Part shown: piece after piece, positions 12,128 through 32,324 of the stretch | How positions within the stretch are numbered: position 1 is the stretch's first letter | How the letters are laid out: each line of letters opens with the position of its first letter | NCBI GenBank assembly: GCA_051294375.1 | Contig: CM119263.1 | Location: 20,426,115-20,490,114 of the forward strand | Direction of reading: 5' to 3' | Origin: Paraspadella gotoi | Lineage: Eukaryota > Chaetognatha | DNA: 64,000 nt | Translations under genes and position numbers: made by a program | The notes under the pieces: model-generated | The model's input: the letters and a program-made list of their open reading frames with translations, nothing else | Databases searched by the model: none | What the model was told of the DNA's origin: nothing

Positions 12128-13510
12128 GGACCGTGACTTTGAAAAAAGTATGCATATTTTAAAAAAAGTATGCTACTTATTTTTTTAAAATATGCATTAC
12201 TTTTATAAAGTATGCTACTTTTTTCAAAGTATGCCGATTACTTTTTTCAAGTATGCATTACTTTTCCAATTATGCATACTTTTTTACAATTATGCATACT
12301 TTTTTTAACAATTATTGCATACTTTTTTCAAAGTCATGCATACTTTTTTCAAAAGTATGCATACTTTGAAGTATGCATACTTTTTTGAAGTATGATATTT
12401 TTTCCATTATGCATACTTTTTTTCAACATAAATGCATACTTTTTTCAAAGTGTGCATACTTTTTCCCATCTATGCATACTTTCCCAATTATGCATACTTT
12501 TTCCAATATGCATACTTTTTCAAATTATGCATATTTTTTCAAATTATGGCATACTTTTTTCAAAGTTGCATATTTTTCCCAATTATGCATACTTTTTTAC
12601 AATTATGCATACTTTTTCAAGCATACTTTTTTCAAAGTATGCATACTTTTTCAAAGTTGCATCACTTTTTTCAAGTATGCATACTTTTTTCCAATTATGC
12701 ATACTTTTTTCAAAGATATGCATACTTTTTTTCAAAGTATGCATAACTTTTTCAAAGTATGCATACTTTTTTGAAGTATGCATACTTTTTTCCAAATTAT
12801 GCATATTTTTTCAAAGTATGCATACTTTTTCAAAGTATGCATATTTTTTCCAATTATGCATTACTTTTTTCAAAGTATGCATACTTTTTTCAAAGTACTG
12901 CATACTTTTTTTCCAATTATGCATTACTTTTTCAAAAAGTTATGCATACTTTTTTCAAAGTATGCATACTTTTTTTCCAAAAGTATGCATACTTTTTTTC
13001 AAAGTGTGCATACTTTTTTCCAATTATGCATACTTTTTTCAAAGTATAATACTTTTTCAAGTAATGCATACTTTGAAAAAAGTATGCATACTTTCCATTT
13101 ATGCATAGCTTTTTTCCAATTATGCATACTTTTTTCCAATTATGCATAAACTTTTTTAAAGTATGCATACTTTTTTGAAGTATGCATACTTTTTTTAAAT
13201 TATGCATACTTTTTTTCAAAGTATGCATACTTTTTCAAAGTATGCCATTACTTTTTTCCAATTATGCATACTTTTTTCAAAGTATGCATACTTTTCCAAT
13301 TATGCATAACTTCATTACTTTGAAAAAAGTTTTGAAGTTTTAAAAAAAGTATGCATACTTTTCTTAAAAGTATTGCATATTTTAAAAAAGTATGATACTT
13401 TGAAAAAATATGGCATCCTTTGAAAAAAGTGATTCATACTTTGAAAAGTATGCATACTTTGACAAAAAGTATGCCATAATTTGAAAAAGTATGCATTAAC
13501 GATATTATTT
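12128..13510. repeat. Satellite of ~20-bp units with a TATGCATA core
   Basis: About 60-70 noisy copies of a unit close to TATGCATACTTTTTTCAAAG run across 1.4 kb. The core TATGCATA is palindromic, but the T-rich half gives each unit a direction. Units run one way at 12128-12180, the other way through most of the array, and flip again at 13065-13090 and 13318-13510. Many one-base length changes are present. Open frames reading repeated MHTFF or CILFF are products of the repeat, not genes. Confidence 0.9.
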
Positions 13511-14293
13511 AATCTGACGTTAGTTAAATAGTAATTTTGCTGGCGATGATCACTCGCTATACTTTGCATTTGATAACTTGTTTTGTTCTCTTATGATTTA
13601 TATTACATATACTGTTATAATTTTTATTATTTTTATCATTTACCTTTCTAACTGATACCTCTTTCCTTGTTCGCTGGCTTCCAATTACTTCTTACGATGC
13701 CCGGATTGCGCTAATCGCGATACCCGCATTTAAGCTTAGTACTCGCCGTAGTTCCAAACCTTATTGGATCAAACGAGTTCGATTTTAAGCGAAAGTTGAT
13801 CGGATTCGAAGCGCCGATTTTCGAGATCGTTTTTTTGCCAATAACTTTTAACGGAATTATCGATTTTGATAAATTTTGTATGTACGATAATATTTTTGAA
13901 TTTCCTAATCGATCGGTACCAAATTCATTTAAAATCTAAATAGTTTAGATACGATGCACATTCCCAACTCAATTCCTTTTTTTTTTCCCTGGGGCCCGGG
14001 CCCCTCGCCTGAGCCGAGGGTGTCCCCCCTCTAGCCACCCCTGCAGGAGATACAAATGTTTTTACAAATTGGTACAACCGAAAACATAAGTACACTTAAG
14101 ACTCTTTTATCTCCAAGTCATTTGAACGCCAGGATCTCAGCGATGTTCTGGTTTATTTCGAGAAGATAATAACGAAGGATTAGAAAATATACAGAGGCAA
14201 CAAAAAAAAGATTAATCGGTGCGTATTGTCCTGTGGGAAAAAAATTAAAAAAATGTAAACAAATGAAATAAAGTTCTAAAATAAAAGTAAAAA
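13511..14293. other. Spacer between satellite and dipeptidase gene
   Basis: Mostly AT-rich, with a short GC-rich poly-pyrimidine block at 13978-14050 similar in style to 8750-8810. No gene is recognised; the last ~200 bases may be 3' UTR of the minus-strand dipeptidase. Confidence 0.5.
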
Positions 14294-17263
14294 TTAATCT
14301 TTCCAAGAATTTTCGCTTCGACACGAAGAATATTTGGCGATCGCCGACGCAGAGATCAGATCGTCATCGGCTGACAAGTTCGAGAGAGATCGAGACACGC
14401 CCTCCGCTTCCTGGGGTAAGTGTCAGCGGCTTAAGGTAAGGATCAGAGATTCCGTTAAATTCCGCTATTCGAATCGGCTTACCTTAAAAACTCTTAGAAG
14501 ATTCAGGCCGGCGACTTTCTCCAATTCTTCGTCGGTCCATCCGGACTCGGCCAAAGCCGCCAACAAATCCGGGTACTTGGAGACGTTTTCCAGACCTTTT
14601 TTTTTTTAATTTGTTTTGTTTTTAAATTTATTGATAGTTAAACTTGTCAAGTGTCTGTGTTTTCAAGAAGTCAACTCGAGTGCTTTAATTTGGCTAAGAG
14701 CGCTTGAAAGCCCCTTGAAATCTCCGCCCTCGTTCAAATCAAAATGTAGACAAACAATGGGCGGACTTTAACCGGCGAACTGTTATTCAAAGTGACTGAA
14801 AAAAGGGGGTTTGTAAAAAGTATTGAGATGAATTCCTCACCGATTGGAAGATATTCTACGCCGTCAAAGTCGCTTCCGATTCCAACGTGATCGACTCCGG
14901 CGACGGACTTCATGTGATTCAAATGATTCACCACCTGAGATAAAAAAGAGGAAATGTGAAAAGACGTCGGAGCCAGAAGTGAAAGAAATGAATTATTGAT
15001 TGCCAATACGAGGAGAAAAAAAAGAAAATAAAAAGAAAAAAGATGAGAGAAACATAAAAAGGAGAGAAAGAGACGACCGAGAGACGAAAAAAGTAAGAAG
15101 GCAAGAGAGAAAACTAGTAAACCACTTTCCCAATTAATCAACAAAGCAATTAACAAACAGACAAACCAAATTAAGCAAACTAACTATGAAATTGCAAAAT
15201 GACTTGCTTCATTATCTTTATTTATTATTTTTTAGATTTAAAATAACTAATATTTATGATTTTAATTATTTGTTAAATATATTTGTGTTAAATATTTAAA
15301 TATATTATTTTTTATCTGTTTGGGATGGGGACGTTAGTTTGTCTTCTGGAAATAGAGGGTGCATCTACACAACACAAGGTTAGATTATTTTCTGTTCCAG
15401 TTTTCTGATATCGTACATCATTCCTGTTGGAAAATCATTCATGAGAAACTCATAATATCTATAAGGCCGAACTATGTTATCATCTTGCAGGAGGGATAGA
15501 GAAGGCAAGATAGCTTATTTATTGAACGAATGGATAATTTTTTTCTATTGTTTGTACTAATTTCATAAATAAACAACTAAAAGAACAAAAACAGGCCCAA
15601 CCAACCAATCGAACCTGCAGCATGGTGGCGTTCGGGAGGAGATTCGGTTCACAGTTGATGTAAGTCGAAAAAAAGTTGACCATGACGACACCGCCGTTTT
15701 CTTTCACTCTTCGCAAGATGTCGTCGCGCACGTTGCGATTGTGATTACAGATGGAATAGGCGGAGGAGTGGCTAAAAATTACCGGCGCCTAAACAAATTT
15801 GTCATTTTGACTTTTATTCCCCAAAGTTGAGTCTGTAGAGGTTAGATTTAGTAAAGCATTATTTCTTTCAACTACTTTACCTTGACAACGTCTAAAGCCA
15901 CATCCATGTGACGATGAGAAACGTGAGCAAGATCCACCAACATCCCCAGCCGGTTCATCTCAAGAAGAACCTGGTTAAAGGGAAATTAATTTGTGAGAAA
16001 AATTCAATAGTTTTTTCCTAGTTCTACTCGAACCTTTTTTCCGAAACCGGAGAGGCCATCGTGTTCGACTGGATCAGTTTCGTTGGGCCTCGTGTTGTCC
16101 ACCTTCCAATTGTCCGCCCAGGGCGTGTTGCAAGAGTGAGTGACCTTAAATGAGGAAAGAGCGGATTAAGAGGCGCGAAAGACGTAGAATAATTCCTACT
16201 TGATGCCAGACTTACCGTCATGTATCTGACTCCGACATCGTAGAGGATTCTGAGAACGGCGAGACTCGATTCGATCGCGTGGCCGCCTGGTTGAGATAAG
16301 TTAAAAGGAAAAAAAGAGCGGGAATGAAATCCGAGCGTCGCTTCGATCATTGCGCGTGAGGTTGAATTGTTCTAGAAGCTTCTGTCGTCGATGATGTCAT
16401 CGATAATTTTGTGTTACTTTCGCCTTGACTAACTGGTGACGGAAGGCCAAAATAATCACAAATCACTATCACAATTATAAATATCACAATAATAGTTTCT
16501 GTGATTGTTTTGGTGAATTTCGCTTCTTTTTTTCTTCTTCATTGTATGATTCTTAATTGCGAAGAGTTTTCAAATTATCGACCTTCGACTCCGATGAGGG
16601 AAGCGACCTTCCCGCGTCTGTGGGCGTCGACGATCCCTTCCGCCGTCGTCACGAACTCCAACTCGTCGTATTCGTCGGCGAGACGTTTGATCACGTCGAT
16701 CTGCTCCAGAGTCTGGCGGAGCGAGTCGAGTCCCTGGCTGGAGCAGCTAGAGTGAAAAGATAGATTTTACAATATATTTGTAGAATAAAAAAATACAATT
16801 AAAAAGATTAAAAGACAAGAAGAGAGACAGATAGAAGGCATTACCCCATGTAGGCGGCCCAGAACTGCCCCCCGACCATTCCCTCTTTCAGCAACGGAAT
16901 GCTGGTGTGACCGTAGCCTTCACCCCACGAGCGCGTCGCCCAAGGCTCGCGTTCACGAAGATTCACCTGGAATCCAAGGGTAGCCCGTAGTGATTTGTGA
17001 TTTGATTTTAAGTGACGTTTAACTCACGTTCGCCAATTGATTCTTGTAATTAGCCCTGAGTTGCCACGGGAGGTCGTTGTGCCCGTCGACGAGCGGCACG
17101 CGTTCGAGAACGGCTCGCGCTCGCTCGAGGGGCGTGGCCGGTTCGCCGGAAGTGACGCAGAAGGCGACGATGACGATGACGAGTCCGATCATGACGATGA
17201 TGGCGACGATGGCGATGACGAGAAAACGTCGACCGTTGAACAGGTTGGAGAGACGACGCAAAC
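14294..17263 (-). CDS. DPEP: Membrane (renal-type) dipeptidase, zinc-dependent
   Basis: Ten minus-strand exons join in frame: 17263-17028, 16966-16845, 16746-16583, 16286-16216, 16144-16034, 15970-15881, 15788-15615, 14934-14841, 14595-14483 and 14410-14294 (TAA). All introns are GT..AG. The product hydrolyses dipeptides at the cell surface. Metal-site motifs of peptidase family M19 are all present: [11 protein letters not shown], the bridging Glu in [28 protein letters not shown] and GSDFDG. A basic stretch ([11 protein letters not shown]) and a ~24-residue hydrophobic segment precede the catalytic domain, suggesting a type II anchor. The C-terminus ([11 protein letters not shown]) has no hydrophobic GPI signal, unlike mammalian DPEP1. 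The first exon has no ATG before an in-frame stop, so the start lies in an upstream exon. The number within the DPEP family is not resolved. Confidence 0.93.
15185..15545. repeat. Dispersed repeat pieces in a dipeptidase intron
   Basis: Within the 680-bp intron, 15185-15260 resembles 28705-28790 (in the receptor gene's first intron), and 15500-15545 is the reverse of 8385-8430. They are truncated interspersed repeats with no coding content. Confidence 0.5.
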
Positions 17264-17633
17264 CTGTTGTTGTTGTCGTCGTTGTTGAATGTTTATATTA
17301 ATTCCTTCTGTCGATTCCCGATTTTAAATATTTTCTTAAAAATAAATATTCACTTAAATGAATTTGACGTCGAACAAAAAAAAATATGTTTAGATTTGAT
17401 GAGTTAGGTTAGTTATAAATAGCTATAATTATAATCCCAAAATTAGAGAGAAAAAAAAATATTTAAGGTTGGTTGAAACGTTCGGCTACCAAGTTGCCTA
17501 AGTATCAGTTTTTAACATCTAACGGAGCCTTAGCTTAGATTATGAATAATGAAATTAAATAATTAGTTAAGCGTACCACCTTAAATTTTAGAGAGGGATT
17601 TGAACTTTTTAGACAATGACAAAGACGTATCAC

Positions 17634-17722
17634 CTGCGCTGTCGTGCTCTTCCTCCTTGCACTTGTTGCAGTCTTTGACTTTGTCCTTGTCCACGGACTT
17701 GCCCGTTTCCGGTTCCGGTAAG
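17634..17722 (-). CDS. DPEP: Probable upstream exon of the dipeptidase gene
   Basis: On the minus strand a frame reading PEPETGKSVDKDKVKDCNKC followed by KEEEHDSA ends at a GCAG|GTGATA donor with one spare base. That phase exactly fits the next exon at 17263, whose first two bases complete a Gly codon. The peptide is hydrophilic and has no signal peptide, as expected for a cytoplasmic tail in front of an N-terminal membrane anchor. The 5' edge is uncertain: the frame opens just upstream without an ATG, so another exon should exist. Confidence 0.5.
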
Positions 17723-18057
17723 CCTCTCCATTTCAATACAGCTCAGTTTTTTTCAGTTACCCAAAATAATATAACTTCTGTCCGAGAAAATGGATTTAAA
17801 TATTTTTTTCGCTAAGTTTAAGACTCAACAGTCAGCAATCGTTTTATTTATACATTTTTTATTCATTTTATTGACATCCGACGTTTGTCTTTAGCTCCAG
17901 GCGTTTCGCATTGGAGAAGGCATTTTCCGGCAATTTATTTTTTTAAATTAAAAAAGTTTTAAGCTTTTTTTTAAGTAGTAAGATTTGAATGTCATTACGA
18001 CGAGAACAAAAGGGGGAGGAAGAGGGGGAGAGAGTTGAAAGAGAAGAGGAGAGAGAG

Positions 18058-18150
<93 letters not shown>

Positions 18151-19399
18151 CGTTAAAATCGAGAGACGTCGCCAAAAGTTGCACAAGAGACAAAATAAAA
18201 AAGATTAATTGAATTAAAACGTGACAGAATAAAAAATCTTTTTTTTTTCTTTTGAATCGATGAGCCCTTTCAATTTTTTTTTACATTATCTCTTCATCGA
18301 TAATTTAGCTCATTTCGGGACAGGTAGTACATTTCGGAACTTTTTATTCTCTCACACCCCCAAGAAGAGAAAAAAGGGGAAAATCAAGAAGAAGAATCGA
18401 AGGAAAAGAAATGAAAAGAATCAATTTATAATAGGAAAGAGAGAACAAAAAAAAGCTACAATAGAAAAGAATTTGCTAGAGAAAATAAGCTCGAGCCCTG
18501 AGAGAAAAAAAATCTTACGTCGTCTTCTGATTGCGAGATCCGTTTAGTCAACGAAAGGCGGGAGATTGGAAAAGTTCGGAGATGGAACTGGGGAAAACAG
18601 GAACCGAATGGCCTTAAGGGGATAATAGCGAGTGGGAGATCGTTTTTAAGAGTCCGAAACACAAAGGATGACCCTTTTGTTAAGAGAAGGGTAAGTGAGT
18701 ACCGAGTAGGGTTGGGATGCCGGAATTCTAAATGATAATTGTAATAATAATGATATTTAAGAGTTTTGTTAGTACAGCAGCTGAACAGCTGAACAGCTGA
18801 ACAAATTACAAATGAAAACAAAGGATGTCTTGCAAGTTTTATATGTACTTGAAATCAAAGTACAAAATGTATTCAAGACAGTTTCGTCCAAAATACCACT
18901 TTTCACTACTAATAGTTATATCATTTATTAGAAAAATTTTTAAAAAACGCATGATGGAAGAACAAAAGTAAATGAAAGTGCGTATCATCCTGATGATTCA
19001 TGTTTCTTTCAAATGTCGCACTTTGTATAAGAATTCGGTTGTTTTTGTTTTTCTTTTTTAACACTTGTTTTCTCTTACAGAAAAAACATCGCCAAAACGT
19101 TTTTACCTTTTTCTTTTGTTCCATCGAACCTTTTGCAATGGATTGGAGAACCTTTACGCAAATTCGCAACGCTAAAAAAAACCCTTTCGTCTCGGCCAAA
19201 AACTTTCATCCCTTTGCTTTTGAAAGGACGACTCAACTATTTTTTTTTTTTTTTAAACTTAAAAAAATAAATAAAATCAAAAGATGAATTTTTTTTTTCA
19301 ATGTGACTTTTTCAAGTCGGTCTGGAAAAATCCTCGGGGGTTGGGGCGGCGGAAGGGGGGCGATCGGTGGAATCATTTAAATTCCTAAAATGCGCGGAC
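17723..19399. other. Spacer with microsatellite, no gene recognised
   Basis: AT-rich sequence with a long (GA)n tract (listed separately) and a short CAGCTGAA tandem at 18777-18800. No exon with convincing splice signals. Confidence 0.55.
18061..18147. repeat. (GA)n microsatellite
   Basis: An essentially uninterrupted GA dinucleotide run of about 87 bases, with shorter impure GA on its left side. Confidence 0.95.
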
Positions 19400-19487
19400 T
19401 TAGGTTCCGAAACCTGCTACAGCGGCGGCGGCGGAGACGGCAGCCGCAGCTGCGGCGGCTGACTTTCTCTCGCTCTGGCGTTTTTGA
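19400..19487 (-). CDS. Possible terminal exon with alanine-rich tail
   Basis: On the minus strand, after a pyrimidine-rich stretch ending CTCAAG, a frame reads SQKRQSERKSAAAAAAVSAA followed by AAVAGFGT and a TAA stop. The GC-rich composition stands out from its surroundings, as real exons do in this window. I found no matching upstream exon and do not recognise the product. It could equally be a chance frame in a GCN-rich patch. Confidence 0.25.
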
Positions 19488-27786
<8,299 letters not shown>

Positions 27787-30700
27787 ATGGATTATGACTT
27801 TGGAGACTTTGGAGACTTTGATATGGACGCTTTGTTCGGAAGTTATGGGGATCCGATCAAGCCCCGCGAGTTAGGACACACCGACGTTCTGGTGTGGCTC
27901 GTTTTTCCCTTCGCCGCCGTTGGCCTCGTCTGCTCCCTCGTCACCCTCGTCTTCGTCGCCCTCTTTCCCAAGTGAGAGTCTTGGGGGGCGTGGCTATGGG
28001 GCATGGCCGTCTTCGAAGGCGTGTGAGAGTCACTGTCTCTGACTGTAACGCTCACGATTTAGTTATGTTGTTTTTTAGGTTGTTTTTTGTTATATTTTGA
28101 TATTTCTATTATTATTTATTTATCTCTTATTTTGATATTTTTCCTAGACTATCGCGCATTGCATATAAAGACTAATCTACAAATACTCTTTTCCTGGGTG
28201 TTTATAATATTTCTCTTGCATAAAAATATCAGACAATCCGTACGCACTCACTCTAGACTTTCTCATAAATAAAAGAAATGAGTAATGTCGTTGATTCGCT
28301 TAAAAAATTTCATCTTCCGCGTTTGTAAGATTATAGCCTAGACAAGTAAGCGAGAGATATAAATCATACACCTTACCATTTACGACAAGAACCTAATAAA
28401 CTTAAGAGAAAAAAACTTTCGTTCATAAATAACAACTAATTTATAGAATCCTGTCGAGAACCCCTTAACCAGTTTATTTCGATTCAAAACTCCCGATTTT
28501 GAGACAAAGAATTAGTTGAAAAATTAGCAACAATTTAGTTGTTCTACTTTTCTAATAGAGAAAGGCGACGTAAAAAGTAGAGCGTTAAACCGCCGATGAC
28601 TGATCAGGTTTCAAAGCTCAAAAAAATGTCTTCTTTTAAAAAGGCAAAACCGATAAATTTGGTTTAATACGACATTCGAAACTTAACGATGAAATTGTTT
28701 TCGAGGTTATGAAAGTTGTAAAATTACTTGTTTCACTATCTTTATTTTTTATTTTTTAGATTTAAAATAACTATGTTTTTATTCATAAACAAAATTTATA
28801 AACGGTTCATCATGAAAATTGGTTTGATCATTTATTGTGGTATTTATTGATTGTGAATTTGTGATATATGTGTGAAGGGAATATTGATTGTGGTATTTTA
28901 AAAATAAATTACCATTAGTTCTGACTGACCAACCTGACCAACCCTTTAGCAGAAGTGGGGGCTGGATAAAAAAAATTTTAATGTTTGTTGGAACCGTAAA
29001 ATTTGTAGTCGGGCATAGCACAAGTTCACCCCGCCTATAAGCATGACACCTTCATTCCTTCAGTCGTGACCCCGTGGCTCCTTGAATACCAGCAGCTCAT
29101 GACCATTAGGCATTAGGTGCCGGGATCGATCTCCAATGGTACCTGCCTTGCGGGAAGTGTGAGGCCGACCGTAAACCTCCTTGAGGGCATGAAAAAACCT
29201 CCAGCCTGGCTCCAAGCACGGGAGCCGTTCCGTTGCTGCTTAGGCACAGGGGGCACAGAAGATACGTAATTCTTCAGCCCACTTAGCGCCTTATCCACAA
29301 ATTTCCCATTTCGTCTATCCTTATTGGTGATTGATATTTTTTCTCGATTGTAGGCCGCTGAAAACCACCATCGTTTATTGCATCGTTCTGTGCGTCTCGT
29401 CGATCTTAACATGTTTGATATCGATGGCTCAAGCGTCAACCTGGGAAGTAAGTATTTTTTTCGGCCAGGACGTTTAAAACTCGATATTGCATATTATAAG
29501 ATAAAAATACAATTCGTTCCCCCTCTACTTCAGATTCTGGCCGACTTAAAAGGGAGAGGTGAAGACGCCGACTTCGTCATCATCGACTACGCCATCTCGT
29601 GGATCACGATCTTGCTCATCGGCGTCTCTAACTGGCTCTTCGTCGCTTTCGTCGCCGTCCGCCTCTGCGCCATTCTCCGCGTCAACATCAACCGATATCA
29701 CGACTACGTCGATGCCGACGCCGGCGAGCAGCCGCAGCGACAGAAATCCAGCTGCTGTTACATTTGCAAGTGTGTGGGGCAATTTTTAAGACGGAAAGCG
29801 ATATTGTTTCTTTGTTTTCTAGGAGAACGTTTTTTGTTTTCCATCTATATTTAAAGAATGAGATAAGATTAAGAACTGTATGAGGAGGAGCAAGGAAAAA
29901 GACGTGATCTCCGTTCCTTTTGTTTCTCAGGATAATCTTGGTCGTGCTTTTCTTCGGGTGGTTGTTACCCACCGTCATTCTTCCTCTCGTCGCTCTCGTA
30001 GAATTCTATCACAATTGGTTGGAGGAAGATTCGGAGGTGGTCGACATATTGAGGTAAAACTGAAAGTCAGGATTTGATTGAGACAGAAAGACTTTTGTCG
30101 GAAGATATGGGTCTTAGGTTGCTGACAGCCTGACAGTGACATTTATTTTTCAACTCTCTCCCTCTCTCTCTCTTTCTATTTTCTTGTTCAAAGATTCGCA
30201 TTTGAACACGATTTCAACCACCGATGGGGATCGGTGATCTATTTGCTTCTCCCGATCGGAATCACCGTCGTCCTCTCGGGAATCATCGTCTTTCAAACTG
30301 TGAAGAAGCTCAGAGGGCTCAAGTTTATGCAGACGAAATGGGACAAGGCCAAGTGAGATGAGACAAGGCGTCACAACCAATTAAGAATTCTTCCTATTTT
30401 TTTCCCCCTCTAGATTGACACTGGGCGCCATCTTGATTTTCCTCGTTTCGCGCATCCCGATGTTAGTCTATGTATTCTTCGCTTTTCTTGCGTATGCACC
30501 CGCGCCCAAGAAAACTGGTAAAATATTTAAAGACGGAAAATAAAAGGTCTCTTCTTTTCTGTCTATAAACTCTACAATATTATAAATCCAAATATATGGT
30601 TATGGTTATTAATATTATTATTATTATTATTATTTTTAATATTATTAATATTATTATTATTTTTAATCATCCACCTGTGTAAAGTTTTGAACTTTCAAAT

Positions 30701-32101
30701 ACTATCAAGGAAAAAATTATATAACATAATTCATTTATTCAATAAAAAGTATACAAAACATGGGTAAAACATTCTCAATATTTGGTATGCCCTTCCTCGG
30801 CATTGACTACTGCCTACATTCGTTTGGGCATTCTCTCATACAGCAAATTGAGGTATGACAGTGAAATATTTTTCCACATCTTTAACGCAATTTTTTTCAG
30901 CCGCGATGTTGATGTTGCGTATCTTTCTCTCTTTTCTGAGAGCTATAATAGTACTTTTTTGAACCAAAAAGAGGTGCAAGGCCTTTAGCATTACCAAATT
31001 TTTAAAAAACTAAAAAAAATAACTAACTCTATTCGAAATAAAAACAAATAACTAAATACCAAAAATAGTGGAAAACTAAATATGATTTTTTTCAACATTT
31101 TTCATTGGAAGTAACATTATTTTTTTGCCTCTAACTTCTAAACGATTTGACCTATAAAAAAAAGGAAGGAAGATACTGAAAGAAAATTTAATGTAGATTT
31201 GAAATATTTTCAATGAAAACATTCTAATTTTTTTTAAATCAAACAAGTTTTCTAGTAGATATCCTTTATTAAAAATGTCATATACTTTTTTTCTAGATAG
31301 TAGGTGACTGAGTAATTGATAAGCAAGATACATAAAAAGAATTGTACGTATTAAAAATAAAAAGTTCTAATTTCAGCCCCGCGCCGCGGTGAGATAAGCA
31401 TTTGTTTTAATTTAAATTAATAGAAATGCTCAGCTCGGGCGACCTCTGAGCAAGAGTTTTTAAAACAAAAATCTATTCGAATTAATGTTACTAACTAGTA
31501 ATAGGAATTTATTTCCTTTTTTTTTTTGAAAAATATAAAATCACATGTGATCTTCGATAGGTTATTTCAACTTTGGTAAAAAAAGTATTTAACAATCGTT
31601 ATCTGATTCTTCCCCTCCGATTTCTCAGGCGACCCCATCTTGGACGCTGCCCTCCAGTCCGAGTACAAGACCTTCACGAAGGTCGACAAGCCGAAGATTG
31701 TAGAGGAAAAAATGGGGCCGCTCAGTCCGGTATGCCTCATCTTCCTTTGTCTGGCGGCGGCCTTCAATTTGCCCTTGTTCTATATCGCGTCGCGCCGATT
31801 TAAGTCGCTTTGCGGCGCCGCCAACGCCGCTTGTCGAAACTGTTGCGGATGCGGACAGCGGCGAAAGGAGGACGACGAAGCGCCGTACGCGTCTCCGGTC
31901 ACCGCGTCCTCGTACCTATCGACGCCGATTCAACCGCGGGGCAACAGCCCGAGCTACTCAATTGGGGGCAATTACTTCTTCAACCCGGTCCACCTAAAGG
32001 AGAACGAGAAGCAGGCGTGGAGGGAGAACGGATACTCGAACGGATACTCCGCGAGCGACGATCGCGGACGGCAGGGAGAAAAAAAAGGAGTTCCCGTGTA
32101 A
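27787..32101 (+). CDS. Divergent seven-transmembrane receptor-like protein
   Basis: Seven exons join in phase: 27787-27971, 29354-29447, 29534-29769, 29931-30053, 30194-30352, 30414-30517 and 31629-32101 (TAA), giving 457 residues. The ATG sits in an A-rich context and begins a short acidic, aromatic N-terminus (MDYDFGDFGDFD). Seven hydrophobic segments follow, with a long first, third and fourth, a Trp-Pro pair in the fourth (GWLLPTVILPLV), a Pro in the sixth (SRIPMLVYVFF) and NLPLFYIASRRF in the seventh, comparable to the NPxxY end of rhodopsin-like receptors. The tail has a Cys cluster (CRNCCGCGQ), a likely palmitoylation site. There is no DRY motif after helix 3, and the usual extracellular Cys pair is not apparent. 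I read it as an orphan GPCR-like protein; another seven-pass family is possible. Ligand unknown. Confidence 0.8.
29045..29195 (-). mobile_element. LINE-like fragment in receptor intron 1
   Basis: On the minus strand a frame reads FFHALKEVYGRPHTSRKAGT and continues to HELLVFKEPRGHD. It resembles the linker before the reverse-transcriptase domain in RTE/CR1-type LINEs (FF.A.K.VYGP). Frames upstream are broken by stops. It is short and the family assignment is tentative. Confidence 0.35.
30775..30985 (-). mobile_element. Tc1-type transposase C-terminal remnant
   Basis: Minus-strand reading gives KMWKNISLSYLNLLYERMPK, then RM, a TAG stop, AVVNAEEGHTKY and a final TGA. This matches the conserved C-terminus of Tc1 transposases (NL..SMP.R..AVI.A.GGHTKY). 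The in-frame TAG replaces the usual Gln codon. Further upstream the frame is degenerate and the DDE catalytic core is not present, so this is a dead fragment in receptor intron 6. Confidence 0.8.
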
Positions 32102-32324
32102 AAAAAAAAAAGAAAAGGACCTCAGGCGATCGCGTCGGTTTTGAAAAGACTGACCAATTTATTTTTGCAGCCTGGCCTTCAGGCTGATCCAGTGCCATTA
32201 ATTCTTTTTCTTAATTTTCATTATGTTGTCATTGAAGATTGCTATGAAACTAAGTGAATTTGACACGCGATTCTAATTTTGCGACAAAGGAAGACTTTTG
32301 TATCACTGCGTACACATAATTTTT

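Noticed and set aside
12128-13510. Regular short repeats suggesting a CRISPR array, and long open frames of MHTFF/CILFF repeats
   Set aside because: Units are contiguous with no unique spacers and flip orientation; the genome is eukaryotic. The frames simply translate the satellite.
17600-17815. Plus-strand frame over the dipeptidase 5' region
   Set aside because: The opposite strand has a phase-matched donor and a hydrophilic peptide that joins to the dipeptidase; the plus frame has no context.
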